In this document: positions 1 to 8,941 of the stretch, piece after piece
How the letters are laid out: each line of letters begins with the position of its first letter
How positions within the stretch are numbered: the stretch's first letter is position 1
Assembly (NCBI RefSeq): GCF_024341905.1
Contig: NZ_BQXY01000005.1
Location: 62,001-126,000, forward strand
Reading direction: 5' to 3'
DNA from: Clostridium folliculivorans
GTDB lineage: Bacteria > Bacillota > Clostridia > Clostridiales > Clostridiaceae
Length of the DNA stretch: 64,000 nucleotides
Translations under genes and position numbers: made by a program
Notes under the pieces: model-generated
What the model was told of the DNA's origin: nothing
The model's database searches: none
What the model saw: the letters and a program-made list of their open reading frames with translations, nothing else

Positions 1-2
1 TT

Positions 3-1055
3 GCTTTTGCAAGCAGCAATGAAGATGAGGCTCACGCAACAGTTACTGATTTAGGATTCTTAGCAATAAAAGAAAATAACAAAGAATACTTTAAATTATA
101 TATAGGTGGTGGAATCGGAAGAAATCCGAGATTGGCAGTGCCATTTGATGAATTAGTAGAACCTAAAGATGTTCTATATCATGTAGAAGCTATAACTAGT
201 CTATTTATTGCTGAAGGTGATTACGAAAATCATGGTAAAGCTCGTATTAGATACATAGTGGAAAGAATGGGAGCTGAGCAATTTATAGAATGTTATAAAA
301 AGCACTTAGCTCAAGTAAAGGAAACACAAAACCTAGAATTAGATTTAGTGACTAAAGAAGTGGTAAAGCAAGGTTCTGAAACAGATTTAAATAGTCCTAG
401 ACTTTTTAAACAAAAGCAAGAAGGACTTTATAGTGTATACTTCCATCCAATAGGAGGACAATTAAAGTTATCAGTTTTAAAAATGTTATTGGATGAACTA
501 AAAATTATCGATGAAACAGAAGTAAGACTTACTATGAATGAAGGTTTATACATTAGAAATCTTAATGGACAGGAAGCTGAAAGATTAATAAATCTTACAA
601 AAACATTAGGTGGAGAAACTAGATTAGAACAATCAGTAGCTTGCATCGGTGTACCTACATGCCAAATTGGTATATTAAATGGACAAAAAACTTTACAAGA
701 AATAATAGCTAGATTTAAAGAAGAAGGCTTAACTGAAGATATATTACCTAAGGTTCATATATCAGGATGTCCAAATTCATGTGGAGTACATGAAATCGGA
801 ACTATAGGCTTCCAAGGAAAGATGAAGAGAGTAAATAACGAATCTAAAAATGTATTTGAACTTTATGTTAAAGGTGCATTAGGAGAGGGTATTACTAGGC
901 TAGGCGATTCCTATGGGGATATACTTCAAGATGAAGTTCCGCAATTTTTATTTGAATTAGCTAACATTATTAAAGAAGAAAATGTAGAATTTATTAACTG
1001 GTTAGGGCAGAATGAAGAAAGCTTTAAACAACTAGTAACTAAGTTTACAGTTTAA
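3..1055 (+). CDS. Siroheme/4Fe-4S nitrite or sulfite reductase, 5' truncated
   Basis: C-terminal ~350 residues of an assimilatory-type siroheme reductase that reduces sulfite or nitrite by six electrons in the cytoplasm. The reading frame is open to the left window edge, so the start lies outside. The visible part has the end of the first ferredoxin-like/siroheme half (IGGGIGRNPR), then a second repeat and the CxxxxxC (CIGVPTC) and CxxxC (CPNSC) cysteine pairs that bind the 4Fe-4S cluster bridged to siroheme. Whether sulfite or nitrite is the substrate cannot be decided from this part. It ends in a perfect inverted repeat at 1078-1122, so it is the last gene of its transcript. Confidence 0.85.
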   Translation, partial: AFASSNEDEAHATVTDLGFLAIKENNKEYFKLYIGGGIGRNPRLAVPFDELVEPKDVLYHVEAITSLFIAEGDYENHGKARIRYIVERMGAEQFIECYKKHLAQVKETQNLELDLVTKEVVKQGSETDLNSPRLFKQKQEGLYSVYFHPIGGQLKLSVLKMLLDELKIIDETEVRLTMNEGLYIRNLNGQEAERLINLTKTLGGETRLEQSVACIGVPTCQIGILNGQKTLQEIIARFKEEGLTEDILPKVHISGCPNSCGVHEIGTIGFQGKMKRVNNESKNVFELYVKGALGEGITRLGDSYGDILQDEVPQFLFELANIIKEENVEFINWLGQNEESFKQLVTKFTV

Positions 1056-1077
1056 AAATAAATCTTATAGTATTAAA

Positions 1078-1122
1078 AATTTTAAGGTTCTCTCTGATTT
1101 CTTTAGGGAGAACCTTAAAATT
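1078..1122 (+). terminator. Inverted repeat ending the reductase transcript
   Basis: Arms of 15 bp (1078-1092 and 1108-1122) pair perfectly around a 15-nt loop. The outer pairs are A/T, so the 3' side lacks a long T run but the stem is strong. It lies directly after the reductase stop codon. Confidence 0.7.
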
Positions 1123-1160
1123 CAATTATATAATAATTAATTTAAAGGGTGGGGTGAATT

Positions 1161-1979
1161 ATGTACAGGCTTATGGCAATAGATATGGATGGTACTCTTC
1201 TTCAAAATGATAAATCTTTATTAGATGCTACAAGAGATAGTATAAAGAAGGCAATGGATTTAGGAATAAAGATAGTATTAACTTCAGGCAGACCAGTTCA
1301 AGGAATAAAGAATTACTTAGACAAGCTAGGGCTTAACGGAAAAGATGACTATGTGATTGGTCTTAATGGAGCTGTAATATGTAGATGCTCAGACTATTCT
1401 GTAGTAAGTAGTAGTGCAGTACTGACAGGTAAAGATCTTAAATATATTTATACTAGAACAAAAGAATTAGGTGCTTATGTTCATGCCTTTACTGAGAAAG
1501 AAGATTTTGTAAGTGAATTAAGTAAACTCTCAGAAGCTGAGGAAAAAAGATTAAACTTAAAGGTAAGAAAAGTAGATTTTCTTAAAGAGATCAACGATAA
1601 TGATGAAATACATAAGGTTGTTCTTGAAGAAGAAAGTGATGTACTTGACAGAATTATGAATGAGATTCCTGAAGATTTAAAAGAAGAGTATAGTGTTATT
1701 AGAACTGTAGGATATATGATAGAGTTTATGAACAAAGATTGTAATAAAGCTTTAGGAGTAGAAAGTCTGGCTAAGTATCTTGGAATATCTAGAGAAGAGA
1801 TAATAGCCATTGGTGATGCAGATAATGATATAGAAATGCTTCAATATGCAGGTCTTGGTGTAGCTATGGGGAACGCAGAAGATAGAATAAAAGCTTTAGC
1901 TAAGTTTGTGACTAAAAGCAATGAGGAAGATGGAGTTTCTTATGTCATCGAGAAATTTATATTAAATCAGAATAGCTAA
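1161..1979 (+). CDS. Cof-type HAD-superfamily phosphatase
   Basis: 272-residue cytoplasmic sugar-phosphate or nucleotide phosphatase of the Cof/YidA type. The N-terminal DMDGTLL motif carries the nucleophile Asp and the acid/base Asp. A Thr/Ser motif follows (LTSGRP), and the C-terminal IGDADNDIEML holds the Mg2+-binding acidic residues. The ~100-residue cap between residues ~85 and ~185 marks the IIB subgroup. The length is typical. A GGGTGGGG ribosome site precedes the ATG. It stands alone between two terminators. The exact substrate cannot be predicted, as members of this family are promiscuous. Confidence 0.9.
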   Translation: MYRLMAIDMDGTLLQNDKSLLDATRDSIKKAMDLGIKIVLTSGRPVQGIKNYLDKLGLNGKDDYVIGLNGAVICRCSDYSVVSSSAVLTGKDLKYIYTRTKELGAYVHAFTEKEDFVSELSKLSEAEEKRLNLKVRKVDFLKEINDNDEIHKVVLEEESDVLDRIMNEIPEDLKEEYSVIRTVGYMIEFMNKDCNKALGVESLAKYLGISREEIIAIGDADNDIEMLQYAGLGVAMGNAEDRIKALAKFVTKSNEEDGVSYVIEKFILNQNS

Positions 1980-1982
1980 TGC

Positions 1983-2024
1983 TACATAATACGCCTCAGG
2001 TTAGTTCCTGAGGCGTATTATGTA
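1983..2024. terminator. Strong bidirectional terminator
   Basis: An 18-bp perfect stem (1983-2000 with 2007-2024) with a 6-nt loop sits between the convergent phosphatase and LevR-type regulator genes. It would serve both strands. Confidence 0.85.
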
Positions 2025-2048
2025 TTTGTCTAAGTACTGCTGTTTAGT

Positions 2049-4724
2049 TTAGGCAAAAGAAAAATTTAAAAAGAAGCTTGTTATATAGCATACTTCATTA
2101 TCAGATATATTTATAAGGTACTTGTCCTTTAGTGGCTGTAAGCTATCTTTTACTATATCAAAGTAATATCGGTTTTCTCTTATAAAATCATCTCTTTGTA
2201 AGTACTCTATAGAGTAGTCACTTTTAGACAATCTGCTTACCATAAATGATAAATGAAGAAGGATACCAATAAGTTTTTCATCTGCCAATTTGATAGAAAG
2301 GTTTTGTTGAATCCTTTCTACTGTCGATAGTGCGGCGTTATAAAGTTCATATCCGTCAAAATTATCTATGTTTTCTTTTAGTAGCGAAGGCATTTTGAAG
2401 AAAGTTGTTTTTACATCAATCATTTCTTGGATTTCAGGTATTGCTTTCATATTAATTACATCATACATTTCATATTGTTTAATATCTGTTGAAACAGAAA
2501 AAGAGGAGATAATGCATAATATATCAGTTCTTTTTCTTAGTTCTTCTAACTTTTTAGCAAATTGGTTCTTATGGAGACAACTTAAATGTAGTATCTCAAA
2601 GTAATTTTTATCATATTTAAGCGTATTATTTAGGAAACTTTTTACCGCTACGGCGGCCCCTTCACCAGTTAAACAAGCTGTTATAATAGCAACTTTTTTA
2701 GATTCCTTTGAAAGGTTTAAATCAGATTTATCGCCTTGAAAGTATGAATTTACCGCTGTTACTTCCTTGTGAATTTCTTCTAATGAAAAGCCAAGGAGAG
2801 CTTTTCTAGCTGCTTCAAGTACATGAAGAGTTGATGCTAGTGGCACCACTTTAGCTGGTATATTAAACTCAGTTACTATTGCATCAGCAAAGGTTGTAAG
2901 AGATCCCATATCCACTAACAAAAGGTACCCGCTGGAATTTGGTTTGTTTCTAATTAATGCTCTAAGCTTGTCCAAAACCTTTAAAGGACTTACTTCAAGA
3001 GGTGCGTTTATACCTATAACGTAAGTTTCACCTAATAACTGGTTTGCTACATCAGCCATAGATGTAGCGGTATAGTGACCGTGAGCAATTAATATTATTT
3101 TTACTTTTTCTTTTCTACTATTTTCAAACTCATCTTCAGGCAGAAGAAAAATTGTGAGATAGCCTACCTCATCTTCTGGAATTGGTTTATTAATATATTT
3201 TTCAATTATTTTTTTAGCCTTAGAAGCAATCTCATATTGAAGAGGATAAAGATTTTTGAATTTATCTAAATCGGGGTTAACAATACTGTTATCTGTATTT
3301 ATCCTATTGATTAAAGTGTTTATATGAAGAGCTAAGGCAGTGTAAATTTTGCTATTTAGTCTTCTTTTAAGTTCAGTAGTTAAAAAATATACCACATTAT
3401 CTACGCAGTCTAGACAGTCTTTATCTATAATAGTGAGCAGGTTTTTTCTATTAATTACGTCTGAAACCCCAATAACATGGCTATGAAAGTATTTTGTTAT
3501 ATTCTTCTCTAATATGTTTTCGATGGCTATATTAGATATACCTTGGGATTGTAACGCTTCTAATTTCTCTTCAATTAATTGATATATGCAATTATCCTCA
3601 TCGGATATATCATCTTGCAAGTTATGGCAGCAGTTTGAGAATTTAAAAAATTCTATCTCTGTTCCTACGATTTTGTTCCAAAGTAGACGATGCTCCTTGC
3701 CTTTATAAAGTCCTTCTTTAATATAAGATGGTAAACTAGAACTTCTTATTCTTACGTCAGGTTTTATATTAGTAAGATATTCAGAATAGGCTCTAGCGCA
3801 AATTAACTGAATATCACTCTTGAGCTGTCCAACATTACTAGGACAATCATAAGATAGTAGTGCTCGCATAGTATTGAGTGAAACATAAATATCTCTGCCT
3901 ATCTTAATACTTTCTTTCTTGAAGAAATCTTTTATTAAAAATAATCTCTCATCTAAGGACCTTTCTTTTAAAGAAGGAATTCGTATAACCATGGGAATTC
4001 TTCTGGTAAAGGTTTGCAATAAGGAGGATGAAGGATCCTCAGTAGTAGCAGTTATTATCAGTACATCAGATTTTTGTGGGATATCAGATCCTAAAGGTAT
4101 AAAAAGTCCACTATCAAGAAATGTGAATAGGGCTTCTTGACCTTCAGGTGGAAGTCTATGAACCTCATCAAGAAATAGAACTCCTCCGTTTGCTTTCTCT
4201 ATTAATCCAGCTTTATCTGAATCTGCTCCAGTGTAGGTACCTTTTTTCACTCCAAAAAGCCTTGATGTTAATAACTGTGAGTTATTACTGTAATCAGCAC
4301 AATTAAATACTATAAAAGGAGAATCCTTTTCTCTTATTCCCATATCTATAGCATACTGATGCATTAATGAGGCTATCATTGATTTACCTACTCCAGTTTC
4401 ACCAAAGATTAATGAAGGAATTCCTTTTGGAGGATAAAGAATAGCCGCTTTAACTTGTTCTATAGCCTTTTTTAAACTTATTTGAGTCTTTAGCATGAAA
4501 TCTAATTTGTTCATGTTAGATTTTGCTTTAACTAAATCCGGAGGTACGCTAAATAGCACTGGGCGGGTGGATGTTTTTAATATTTTTCCTTCTCTAAACA
4601 ATTTATTAAGTTCGTGGCTTACGTTTGATCTGGACATATTTAAAACTGATGCTAAAGTAGTTGCATCAATACCTTGTTCAGGATCCACTTCTAACAATTT
4701 TTCATATATTGCATCTATTTTCAA
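2049..4724 (-). CDS. LevR/MtlR-type sigma-54 activator with PTS regulation domains
   Basis: 891-residue transcription activator. The N-terminal winged helix (1-60) is followed by an AAA+ sigma-54 interaction domain with Walker A GETGVGKS (~108-115), GTYTGA (~162-167, the GAFTGA loop that touches sigma-54) and Walker B VLFLDEVH. Then come PRD1 (His467 in ALHINT), an EIIA-Man-like domain (His548/His550 in IAHGHY), an EIIB-like region and PRD2 (His824). In this family, HPr and the cognate PTS phosphorylate these histidines to set activity by sugar supply. It is transcribed away from the PTS genes at 5128-7278, whose promoter is of the sigma-54 type, so it very likely controls them. Start chosen at the ATG behind AGGAGGG. 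Confidence 0.93.
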   Translation of the reverse strand: MKIDAIYEKLLEVDPEQGIDATTLASVLNMSRSNVSHELNKLFREGKILKTSTRPVLFSVPPDLVKAKSNMNKLDFMLKTQISLKKAIEQVKAAILYPPKGIPSLIFGETGVGKSMIASLMHQYAIDMGIREKDSPFIVFNCADYSNNSQLLTSRLFGVKKGTYTGADSDKAGLIEKANGGVLFLDEVHRLPPEGQEALFTFLDSGLFIPLGSDIPQKSDVLIITATTEDPSSSLLQTFTRRIPMVIRIPSLKERSLDERLFLIKDFFKKESIKIGRDIYVSLNTMRALLSYDCPSNVGQLKSDIQLICARAYSEYLTNIKPDVRIRSSSLPSYIKEGLYKGKEHRLLWNKIVGTEIEFFKFSNCCHNLQDDISDEDNCIYQLIEEKLEALQSQGISNIAIENILEKNITKYFHSHVIGVSDVINRKNLLTIIDKDCLDCVDNVVYFLTTELKRRLNSKIYTALALHINTLINRINTDNSIVNPDLDKFKNLYPLQYEIASKAKKIIEKYINKPIPEDEVGYLTIFLLPEDEFENSRKEKVKIILIAHGHYTATSMADVANQLLGETYVIGINAPLEVSPLKVLDKLRALIRNKPNSSGYLLLVDMGSLTTFADAIVTEFNIPAKVVPLASTLHVLEAARKALLGFSLEEIHKEVTAVNSYFQGDKSDLNLSKESKKVAIITACLTGEGAAVAVKSFLNNTLKYDKNYFEILHLSCLHKNQFAKKLEELRKRTDILCIISSFSVSTDIKQYEMYDVINMKAIPEIQEMIDVKTTFFKMPSLLKENIDNFDGYELYNAALSTVERIQQNLSIKLADEKLIGILLHLSFMVSRLSKSDYSIEYLQRDDFIRENRYYFDIVKDSLQPLKDKYLINISDNEVCYITSFFLNFSFA

Positions 4725-4894
4725 GAAAAGCCCTCCTTCTTTGTGGAAAAAATATACACTTGATTTAATTATACAGTAAAGTAAATGTTCAGACTATAGT
4801 AAGAGTGGTTTTAAGAAGTTTAAAATTAAAAATTTATAAGCTTATAGTATTCTAAAGTCATTAAATTAACTAACGGGAGGCTGTTCATTCCTAG

Positions 4895-5007
4895 TTAAAC
4901 ACTTAATATTAAACTGTCAAATATTATAAACACTAGAAGTTGTATTATGATATACGTTAAACTCTAGAACTTACTTTTTAAACACTAATAACAAATACCT
5001 TAACACT
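4895..5007 (+). promoter_or_regulatory. Helically phased TTAAACACT repeats (likely activator sites)
   Basis: Five direct copies of TTAAACACT or close variants start at 4895, 4926, 4957, 4978 and ~4999. The steps are 31, 31, 21 and 21 bp, i.e. three, three, two and two helical turns, so all face the same side of the DNA. A weaker sixth copy is at 4909. They lie ~60-185 bp upstream of the sigma-54 promoter, the usual position for enhancer-binding-protein sites. Assignment to the neighbouring LevR-type protein is inference. Confidence 0.65.
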
Positions 5008-5065
5008 AAAAAAGAATAAGATATAAAGTTTATGAAAACCTTATCAAAATGTATAGAAATAGTGT

Positions 5066-5082
5066 TTGGCATGTGAATTGCT
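5066..5082 (+). promoter_or_regulatory. Sigma-54 (-24/-12) promoter of the PTS operon
   Basis: TTGGCATGTGAATTGCT matches the sigma-54 consensus TTGGCAN6TTGCT, with the invariant GG at 5068-5069 and GC at 5080-5081 in exact spacing. It lies 46 bp before the IIA start codon and next to a gene for a sigma-54 activator. Confidence 0.88.
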
Positions 5083-5127
5083 ATGTAATAAGTGTAAAGA
5101 TTATCAGGAGAAAGAGGGGATTTATAA

Positions 5128-5472
5128 ATGAATGAATTAGAAATGATTGTACTAGATATCATAGTAAATGCTGGTGATGCAAAGGCCTATGCCTATGAAG
5201 CGTTAGATAAAGTAAATAAAGGGCAGTATCATGAGGCTGAGGAAATGATGGAGAAGGCAAATCATGCATTAAGTTTAGCTCATAATGTTCAAACAGATTT
5301 ACTTCAAAGAGAAGCAGCAGGGGAAAGAACTGAAATTTCAGTATTATTTGTACATGCCCAAGATCATTTGATGACTTCCATATCTGAAAAAAATCTTATT
5401 GAACAGATAATTGAATTAAGGAAAGTAGTTAATAATTTAATAAATAATCAGGTTCAACTAAGTCATATTTAG
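5128..5472 (+). CDS. PTS lactose/cellobiose-family EIIA component
   Basis: 114-residue cytoplasmic phosphocarrier of the Lac (lactose/N,N-diacetylchitobiose/cellobiose) PTS family. It passes phosphate from HPr to the EIIB protein. The motif VHAQDHLM carries the active-site His76 and the metal-binding Asp79 of the LacF/ChbA trimer; the rest is the expected all-helical bundle. It is first in an operon with EIIB and EIIC. The start follows GAAAGAGGGG. Sugar specificity (cellobiose, lichenan fragments, lactose or chitobiose) cannot be read from IIA. Confidence 0.93.
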   Translation: MNELEMIVLDIIVNAGDAKAYAYEALDKVNKGQYHEAEEMMEKANHALSLAHNVQTDLLQREAAGERTEISVLFVHAQDHLMTSISEKNLIEQIIELRKVVNNLINNQVQLSHI

Positions 5473-5507
5473 AGGTCAAAATTTCAATTATTTTTAAGAG
5501 TATAGTT

Positions 5508-5530
5508 ACGAAATCATTTGATGATTTCGT
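5508..5530 (+). other. Stem-loop between EIIA and EIIB genes
   Basis: Perfect 10-bp stem ACGAAATCAT / ATGATTTCGT with a 3-nt loop, followed by a weakly T-rich stretch, 33 nt before the EIIB start. It may be an mRNA processing or stability element or a partial attenuator that sets EIIA against EIIB/EIIC amounts. Confidence 0.55.
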
Positions 5531-5563
5531 TTATATAAAGTTTTCTTTAAGGAGGATTATATT

Positions 5564-5872
5564 ATGATAAAAATTGCACTGTTCTGCGCCGCAGGTATGT
5601 CTACAAGTGTTTTAGTAAAAAAGATGAAGGAGGCAGCTGAAAAAAAAGGTATTGAGGTAGAGATAGAAGCTTATCCAGAATCAACACTTTCTGCCAAACT
5701 AGATGAAGGGATAGATATAGCATTACTAGGGCCTCAAGTAAGATTCAAGATAAATAGCGCTAAGGAGTTATGCTCGAAGAAAAATGTACCTGTTGATGTT
5801 ATCAATTCTGTTGACTATGGAATGATGAGAGGAGAGAAAGTATTAGACTTCGCACTAAAGATGATAGGATAG
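5564..5872 (+). CDS. PTS lactose/cellobiose-family EIIB component
   Basis: 102-residue EIIB phosphotransferase. The N-terminal ALFCAAGMSTSVLV carries the phosphorylated Cys8 in the P-loop-like site typical of CelA/ChbB. The length equals the family norm. AAGGAGG precedes the ATG. It receives phosphate from the EIIA encoded 90 bp upstream and passes it to the sugar bound by the EIIC encoded downstream. Confidence 0.94.
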   Translation: MIKIALFCAAGMSTSVLVKKMKEAAEKKGIEVEIEAYPESTLSAKLDEGIDIALLGPQVRFKINSAKELCSKKNVPVDVINSVDYGMMRGEKVLDFALKMIG

Positions 5873-5970
5873 TAGCTTTTACATTAGTGTTGCAGAGTTA
5901 TAATTAAAAGCTAAAATTATTTTGGTTTGAAAAGTAGGCAATTATTAATTAAATATAAGGGGGATTAATT

Positions 5971-7278
5971 ATGGAACAAGCTAAATTCAGTGACAAGATG
6001 ATTTCGGCAGTAATGAAATTTGTTAATCTAAAAGCTATAGTGGCTTTGAAAGATGGTGTAATGTACACTCTTCCATTATCACTTTGCGGATCAGTATTTT
6101 TGCTATTAGCACAAATACCTTATCAACCTTTTAATGACTGGATGGCAAGCATATTTGGTTCAGGTTGGACAGTACCATTGCTCCAAATTTATAATGCTTC
6201 ATTTGGAATAATGGCCATGGCAGCTGCTGTTGGTATAGGTTATGCTTATGCAAAGAATGAGAAACATGAACCTCTATCTGCAGGTATTTTATCTTTAGTT
6301 GTGTTTTTAGGATTAAACAACTTTTCTGTAACTACCGATAAGGGAGTAACGGTTAGTAATGTAATTGACAAGAGTTGGACAGGTGGACAAGGTATGGTAA
6401 CTGCTATAATAGTTGGACTTGTAGTAGGAGCAGTATATTCATGGTTTTTAACTAAGAAGATCACAATAAAATTACCAGAATCAGTACCTCAAGGTGTTGC
6501 TAATCAGTTTTCCGCACTTATACCAGGAATTGTTATACTTTTAGGAACTATGATTGTTTATATGTTTTTCAGATATGCTTTAAATACAACATTTATAGGA
6601 TGGATTTATAAGGTATTACAGACACCACTTCAAGGTTTAACAGATTCTTTACCAGGAGTTATAATACTAACTGCTGCAGTGCCTTTCTTATGGTGGTTTG
6701 GTGTTCATGGAGCTATGATAGTTGGCGGTGTAACAGGTTCATTATATACAGCAAATGAGCTTGCTAACCAAGCACTTATAACAAGTGGAAAAGAATTAAC
6801 AATAGCTAATGGCGCTCATATAATGACACCACAATTTGGTGCATTGTTTGTAACTGTAACAGGTTCAGGACTTACAGTAGGTCTTGTAATAGCGGCACTA
6901 TTAGCAGCTAAATCGGAACAATCTAAGGCTCTAGGTAAGATTGCTATCTGGCCAGCTATATTTAATATAAATGAGCCTATTATATTTGGTTTTCCTATAG
7001 TAATGAACCCATTTATGTTCTTACCATTCGTTCTAGTTCCAGTAGTATCTGCAGTTGTAACATATTTTGCAATAAAAATAGGATTCCTACATCCGTTCTC
7101 TGCTGTTGAAGTACCTTGGACAACACCTCCTATAATATCAGGGTTCATTCTTCAAGGGGTTAAAGGTGCATTATGGCAGATTGTAGTAATAGCTTGGTCT
7201 ACAATAGCATATTATCCATTCTTTAAGAAGCAAGATGCTTTAAACTATAAGATGGAGCATGAAGAGGAATTAGTTTAA
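5971..7278 (+). CDS. PTS lactose/cellobiose-family EIIC permease
   Basis: 435-residue integral membrane permease with about ten hydrophobic segments. The conserved NINEPIIFGFPIVMNP block (sugar-binding loop of the Lac/Cel EIIC family) is near residue 330, with a WWFGVHGA segment near residue 250. It moves the sugar across the membrane while EIIB phosphorylates it. Third gene of the IIA-IIB-IIC operon. No 6-phospho-beta-glycosidase is encoded nearby, so the phosphorylated disaccharide must be cleaved by an enzyme from elsewhere. Confidence 0.94.
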   Translation: MEQAKFSDKMISAVMKFVNLKAIVALKDGVMYTLPLSLCGSVFLLLAQIPYQPFNDWMASIFGSGWTVPLLQIYNASFGIMAMAAAVGIGYAYAKNEKHEPLSAGILSLVVFLGLNNFSVTTDKGVTVSNVIDKSWTGGQGMVTAIIVGLVVGAVYSWFLTKKITIKLPESVPQGVANQFSALIPGIVILLGTMIVYMFFRYALNTTFIGWIYKVLQTPLQGLTDSLPGVIILTAAVPFLWWFGVHGAMIVGGVTGSLYTANELANQALITSGKELTIANGAHIMTPQFGALFVTVTGSGLTVGLVIAALLAAKSEQSKALGKIAIWPAIFNINEPIIFGFPIVMNPFMFLPFVLVPVVSAVVTYFAIKIGFLHPFSAVEVPWTTPPIISGFILQGVKGALWQIVVIAWSTIAYYPFFKKQDALNYKMEHEEELV

Positions 7279-7392
7279 AATTATTAAGGTTGGTATGAAA
7301 TTATCGTTTATAATATGCCGTGATTGAAGTAAATAAATTACAAAGATTTGTAAATGTTTTCTATAAGTCTAAATTGATAAAGATATAAGATA

Positions 7393-7426
7393 TTTGACCT
7401 AACTGCCACAAGGAGGTTAGGTCAAA
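7393..7426 (+). terminator. Inverted repeat after the PTS operon
   Basis: TTTGACCTAAC and GTTAGGTCAAA form an 11-bp perfect stem with a 12-nt loop. The tail AAATTAA is poor in T, so termination may be partial and let the next small gene be read. Confidence 0.55.
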
Positions 7427-7463
7427 TTAACTTACAATTATTTTATAAAATGGAGTGAGATTG

Positions 7464-7742
7464 ATGAAATTATACAAATTAAAAGTAGAAGGAAGTAAAG
7501 AGGAATTTCATATAGATTATACAGAAGCTAGTGACTTCATAAATTACAAGAGTTGTGGGTTTAGTGGAAATGAAGAAGAAAAATATAATCAATTTCTATG
7601 TGATTTATCAAAAAATCTATCTTTTCATCCTGTTAATATAAAGATGAAGTTAAGTACTCAAGGAATAGATAGAGCTATACCTAAGAAAGAAATATTGGGA
7701 ATTAAAGAAGTTAACAAGTTTATTGATAGATTATATAAATAG
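7464..7742 (+). CDS. Hypothetical 92-residue protein
   Basis: Not recognised. A small, charged, soluble-looking protein with no membrane segment or cysteine cluster. The ATG at 7464 is preferred over the in-frame GTG at 7455 because GGAGTGAG at 7452-7459 sits at normal distance only from the ATG. It lies between the PTS genes and the ROK kinase, so it may belong to the same sugar locus. Confidence 0.7.
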   Translation: MKLYKLKVEGSKEEFHIDYTEASDFINYKSCGFSGNEEEKYNQFLCDLSKNLSFHPVNIKMKLSTQGIDRAIPKKEILGIKEVNKFIDRLYK

Positions 7743-7910
7743 GATAAACCTCCAAAGCTGTTATTTCAATATCTCTACTTTTTAAGAGAAGCCTTAAAAG
7801 TACTTGTATTTTCCAAAATAGAAAAAGGTATTTAATTAAAGTTGATGAATACAATAAGTAGATTGCTTAAAAGCGCTAATTATATTTACGGACAAGGAGA
7901 GGGAATCTTT

Positions 7911-8798
7911 ATGAAGTATTTGGTTTTAGATATTGGAGGTAGTGCAATAAAATACGCAGTTATGTCTGGAGAAGCTGAGTTTCTTGAAAAAGGGAAAGTT
8001 CCTACTCCACTAGATAACATACAGAATTTTATTGATACTGTTGGAGAAATATACGATAGATACAGCAAAGATATAGAAGGAATTGCTATAAGTATGCCAG
8101 GAGTGCTTGATAGCAAACGAGGGTATGCGTATTCAGGTGGAAGCTTAGAATATAACTCAGAAAAAGAAATAGTGAAAATTCTTCAAAGACGTTGTCCTAC
8201 AAAGATAACAATAGAAAATGATGGGAAATGTGCAGCTTTAGCTGAGGTTTGGAAAGGAAGCCTTAAAGACTGCAACGACGGAGTTGTTGTAATCCTTGGA
8301 ACTGGAATAGGTGGAGGTATAATAAAAGATAAAAAACTACACAAAGGGAAGCATTTTTTTGCAGGAGAGTTCAGCTTTATATTTACTGATGGAAAAGGTG
8401 ATGAGCACTGGGGATTTAAAAACGGTACTCTAGGTTTAACTACCCCTGTTGCAAAAATAAAAGGGTTGCCTTTAGAAGAAGTGGACGGATATAAGGTTTT
8501 TGAATATGCCAATTTTGGAGATGAGGACGTTCTAAAAATATTAGATGAATTTACATATGGTTTAGCCGTACAAATCTTTAACCTTCAATGCATTCTAGAT
8601 CCAGAAAGAGTTGCTATTGGTGGCGGAATAAGTGGCCAGGATATATTAATTGATAGTATAAAAAACAATATAGATAAGGTGTGTAGTAAACTGGGGAGAT
8701 TAAATCCACCAAGACCAGAGGTAGTAAGGTGTGAATTTTCGAATGACTCTAATCTTATTGGAGCGTTATATAATTTCCTTAATTTTAATAAGAGTTAG
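7911..8798 (+). CDS. ROK-family sugar kinase
   Basis: 295-residue ROK protein. The phosphate-binding DIGGSAIK lies at residues 7-14, the catalytic-base region at IENDGKCAALAEVW, and the ATP site at GTGIGGGII. It lacks the CxCGxxGCxE zinc motif of classical glucokinases and ROK repressors, and has no DNA-binding N-terminus, so it is a kinase of the divergent branch that includes beta-glucoside kinases. The start at 7911 follows AAGGAGAGGG; an upstream in-frame ATG (7842) has no ribosome site. The substrate could be glucose or a beta-glucoside freed by the neighbouring uptake pathway. Confidence 0.85.
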   Translation: MKYLVLDIGGSAIKYAVMSGEAEFLEKGKVPTPLDNIQNFIDTVGEIYDRYSKDIEGIAISMPGVLDSKRGYAYSGGSLEYNSEKEIVKILQRRCPTKITIENDGKCAALAEVWKGSLKDCNDGVVVILGTGIGGGIIKDKKLHKGKHFFAGEFSFIFTDGKGDEHWGFKNGTLGLTTPVAKIKGLPLEEVDGYKVFEYANFGDEDVLKILDEFTYGLAVQIFNLQCILDPERVAIGGGISGQDILIDSIKNNIDKVCSKLGRLNPPRPEVVRCEFSNDSNLIGALYNFLNFNKS

Positions 8799-8822
8799 TA
8801 CAAATGAAATAATCTATGATAT

Positions 8823-8868
8823 AAAAGGGTATGTTTAATTGAAGATAATTATTAAACATACCCTTTTA
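8823..8868 (+). terminator. Intrinsic terminator after the ROK gene
   Basis: 17-bp stem (AAAAGGGTATGTTTAAT with its complement) around an ~11-nt loop, ending in CCCTTTTATT. It also faces the convergent glycosyltransferase gene. Confidence 0.8.
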
Positions 8869-8941
8869 TTAAAGATGCAGTTTCAATTATTTATTTTTTG
8901 AGGTTAGTAATAAAAGTATTTACAATTAGAAAGAGGGTAGT

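Noticed and set aside
4971..5162. 63-codon minus-strand frame upstream of the PTS operon
   Set aside because: It covers the sigma-54 promoter and operator repeats and the start of EIIA; AT-rich chance frame.
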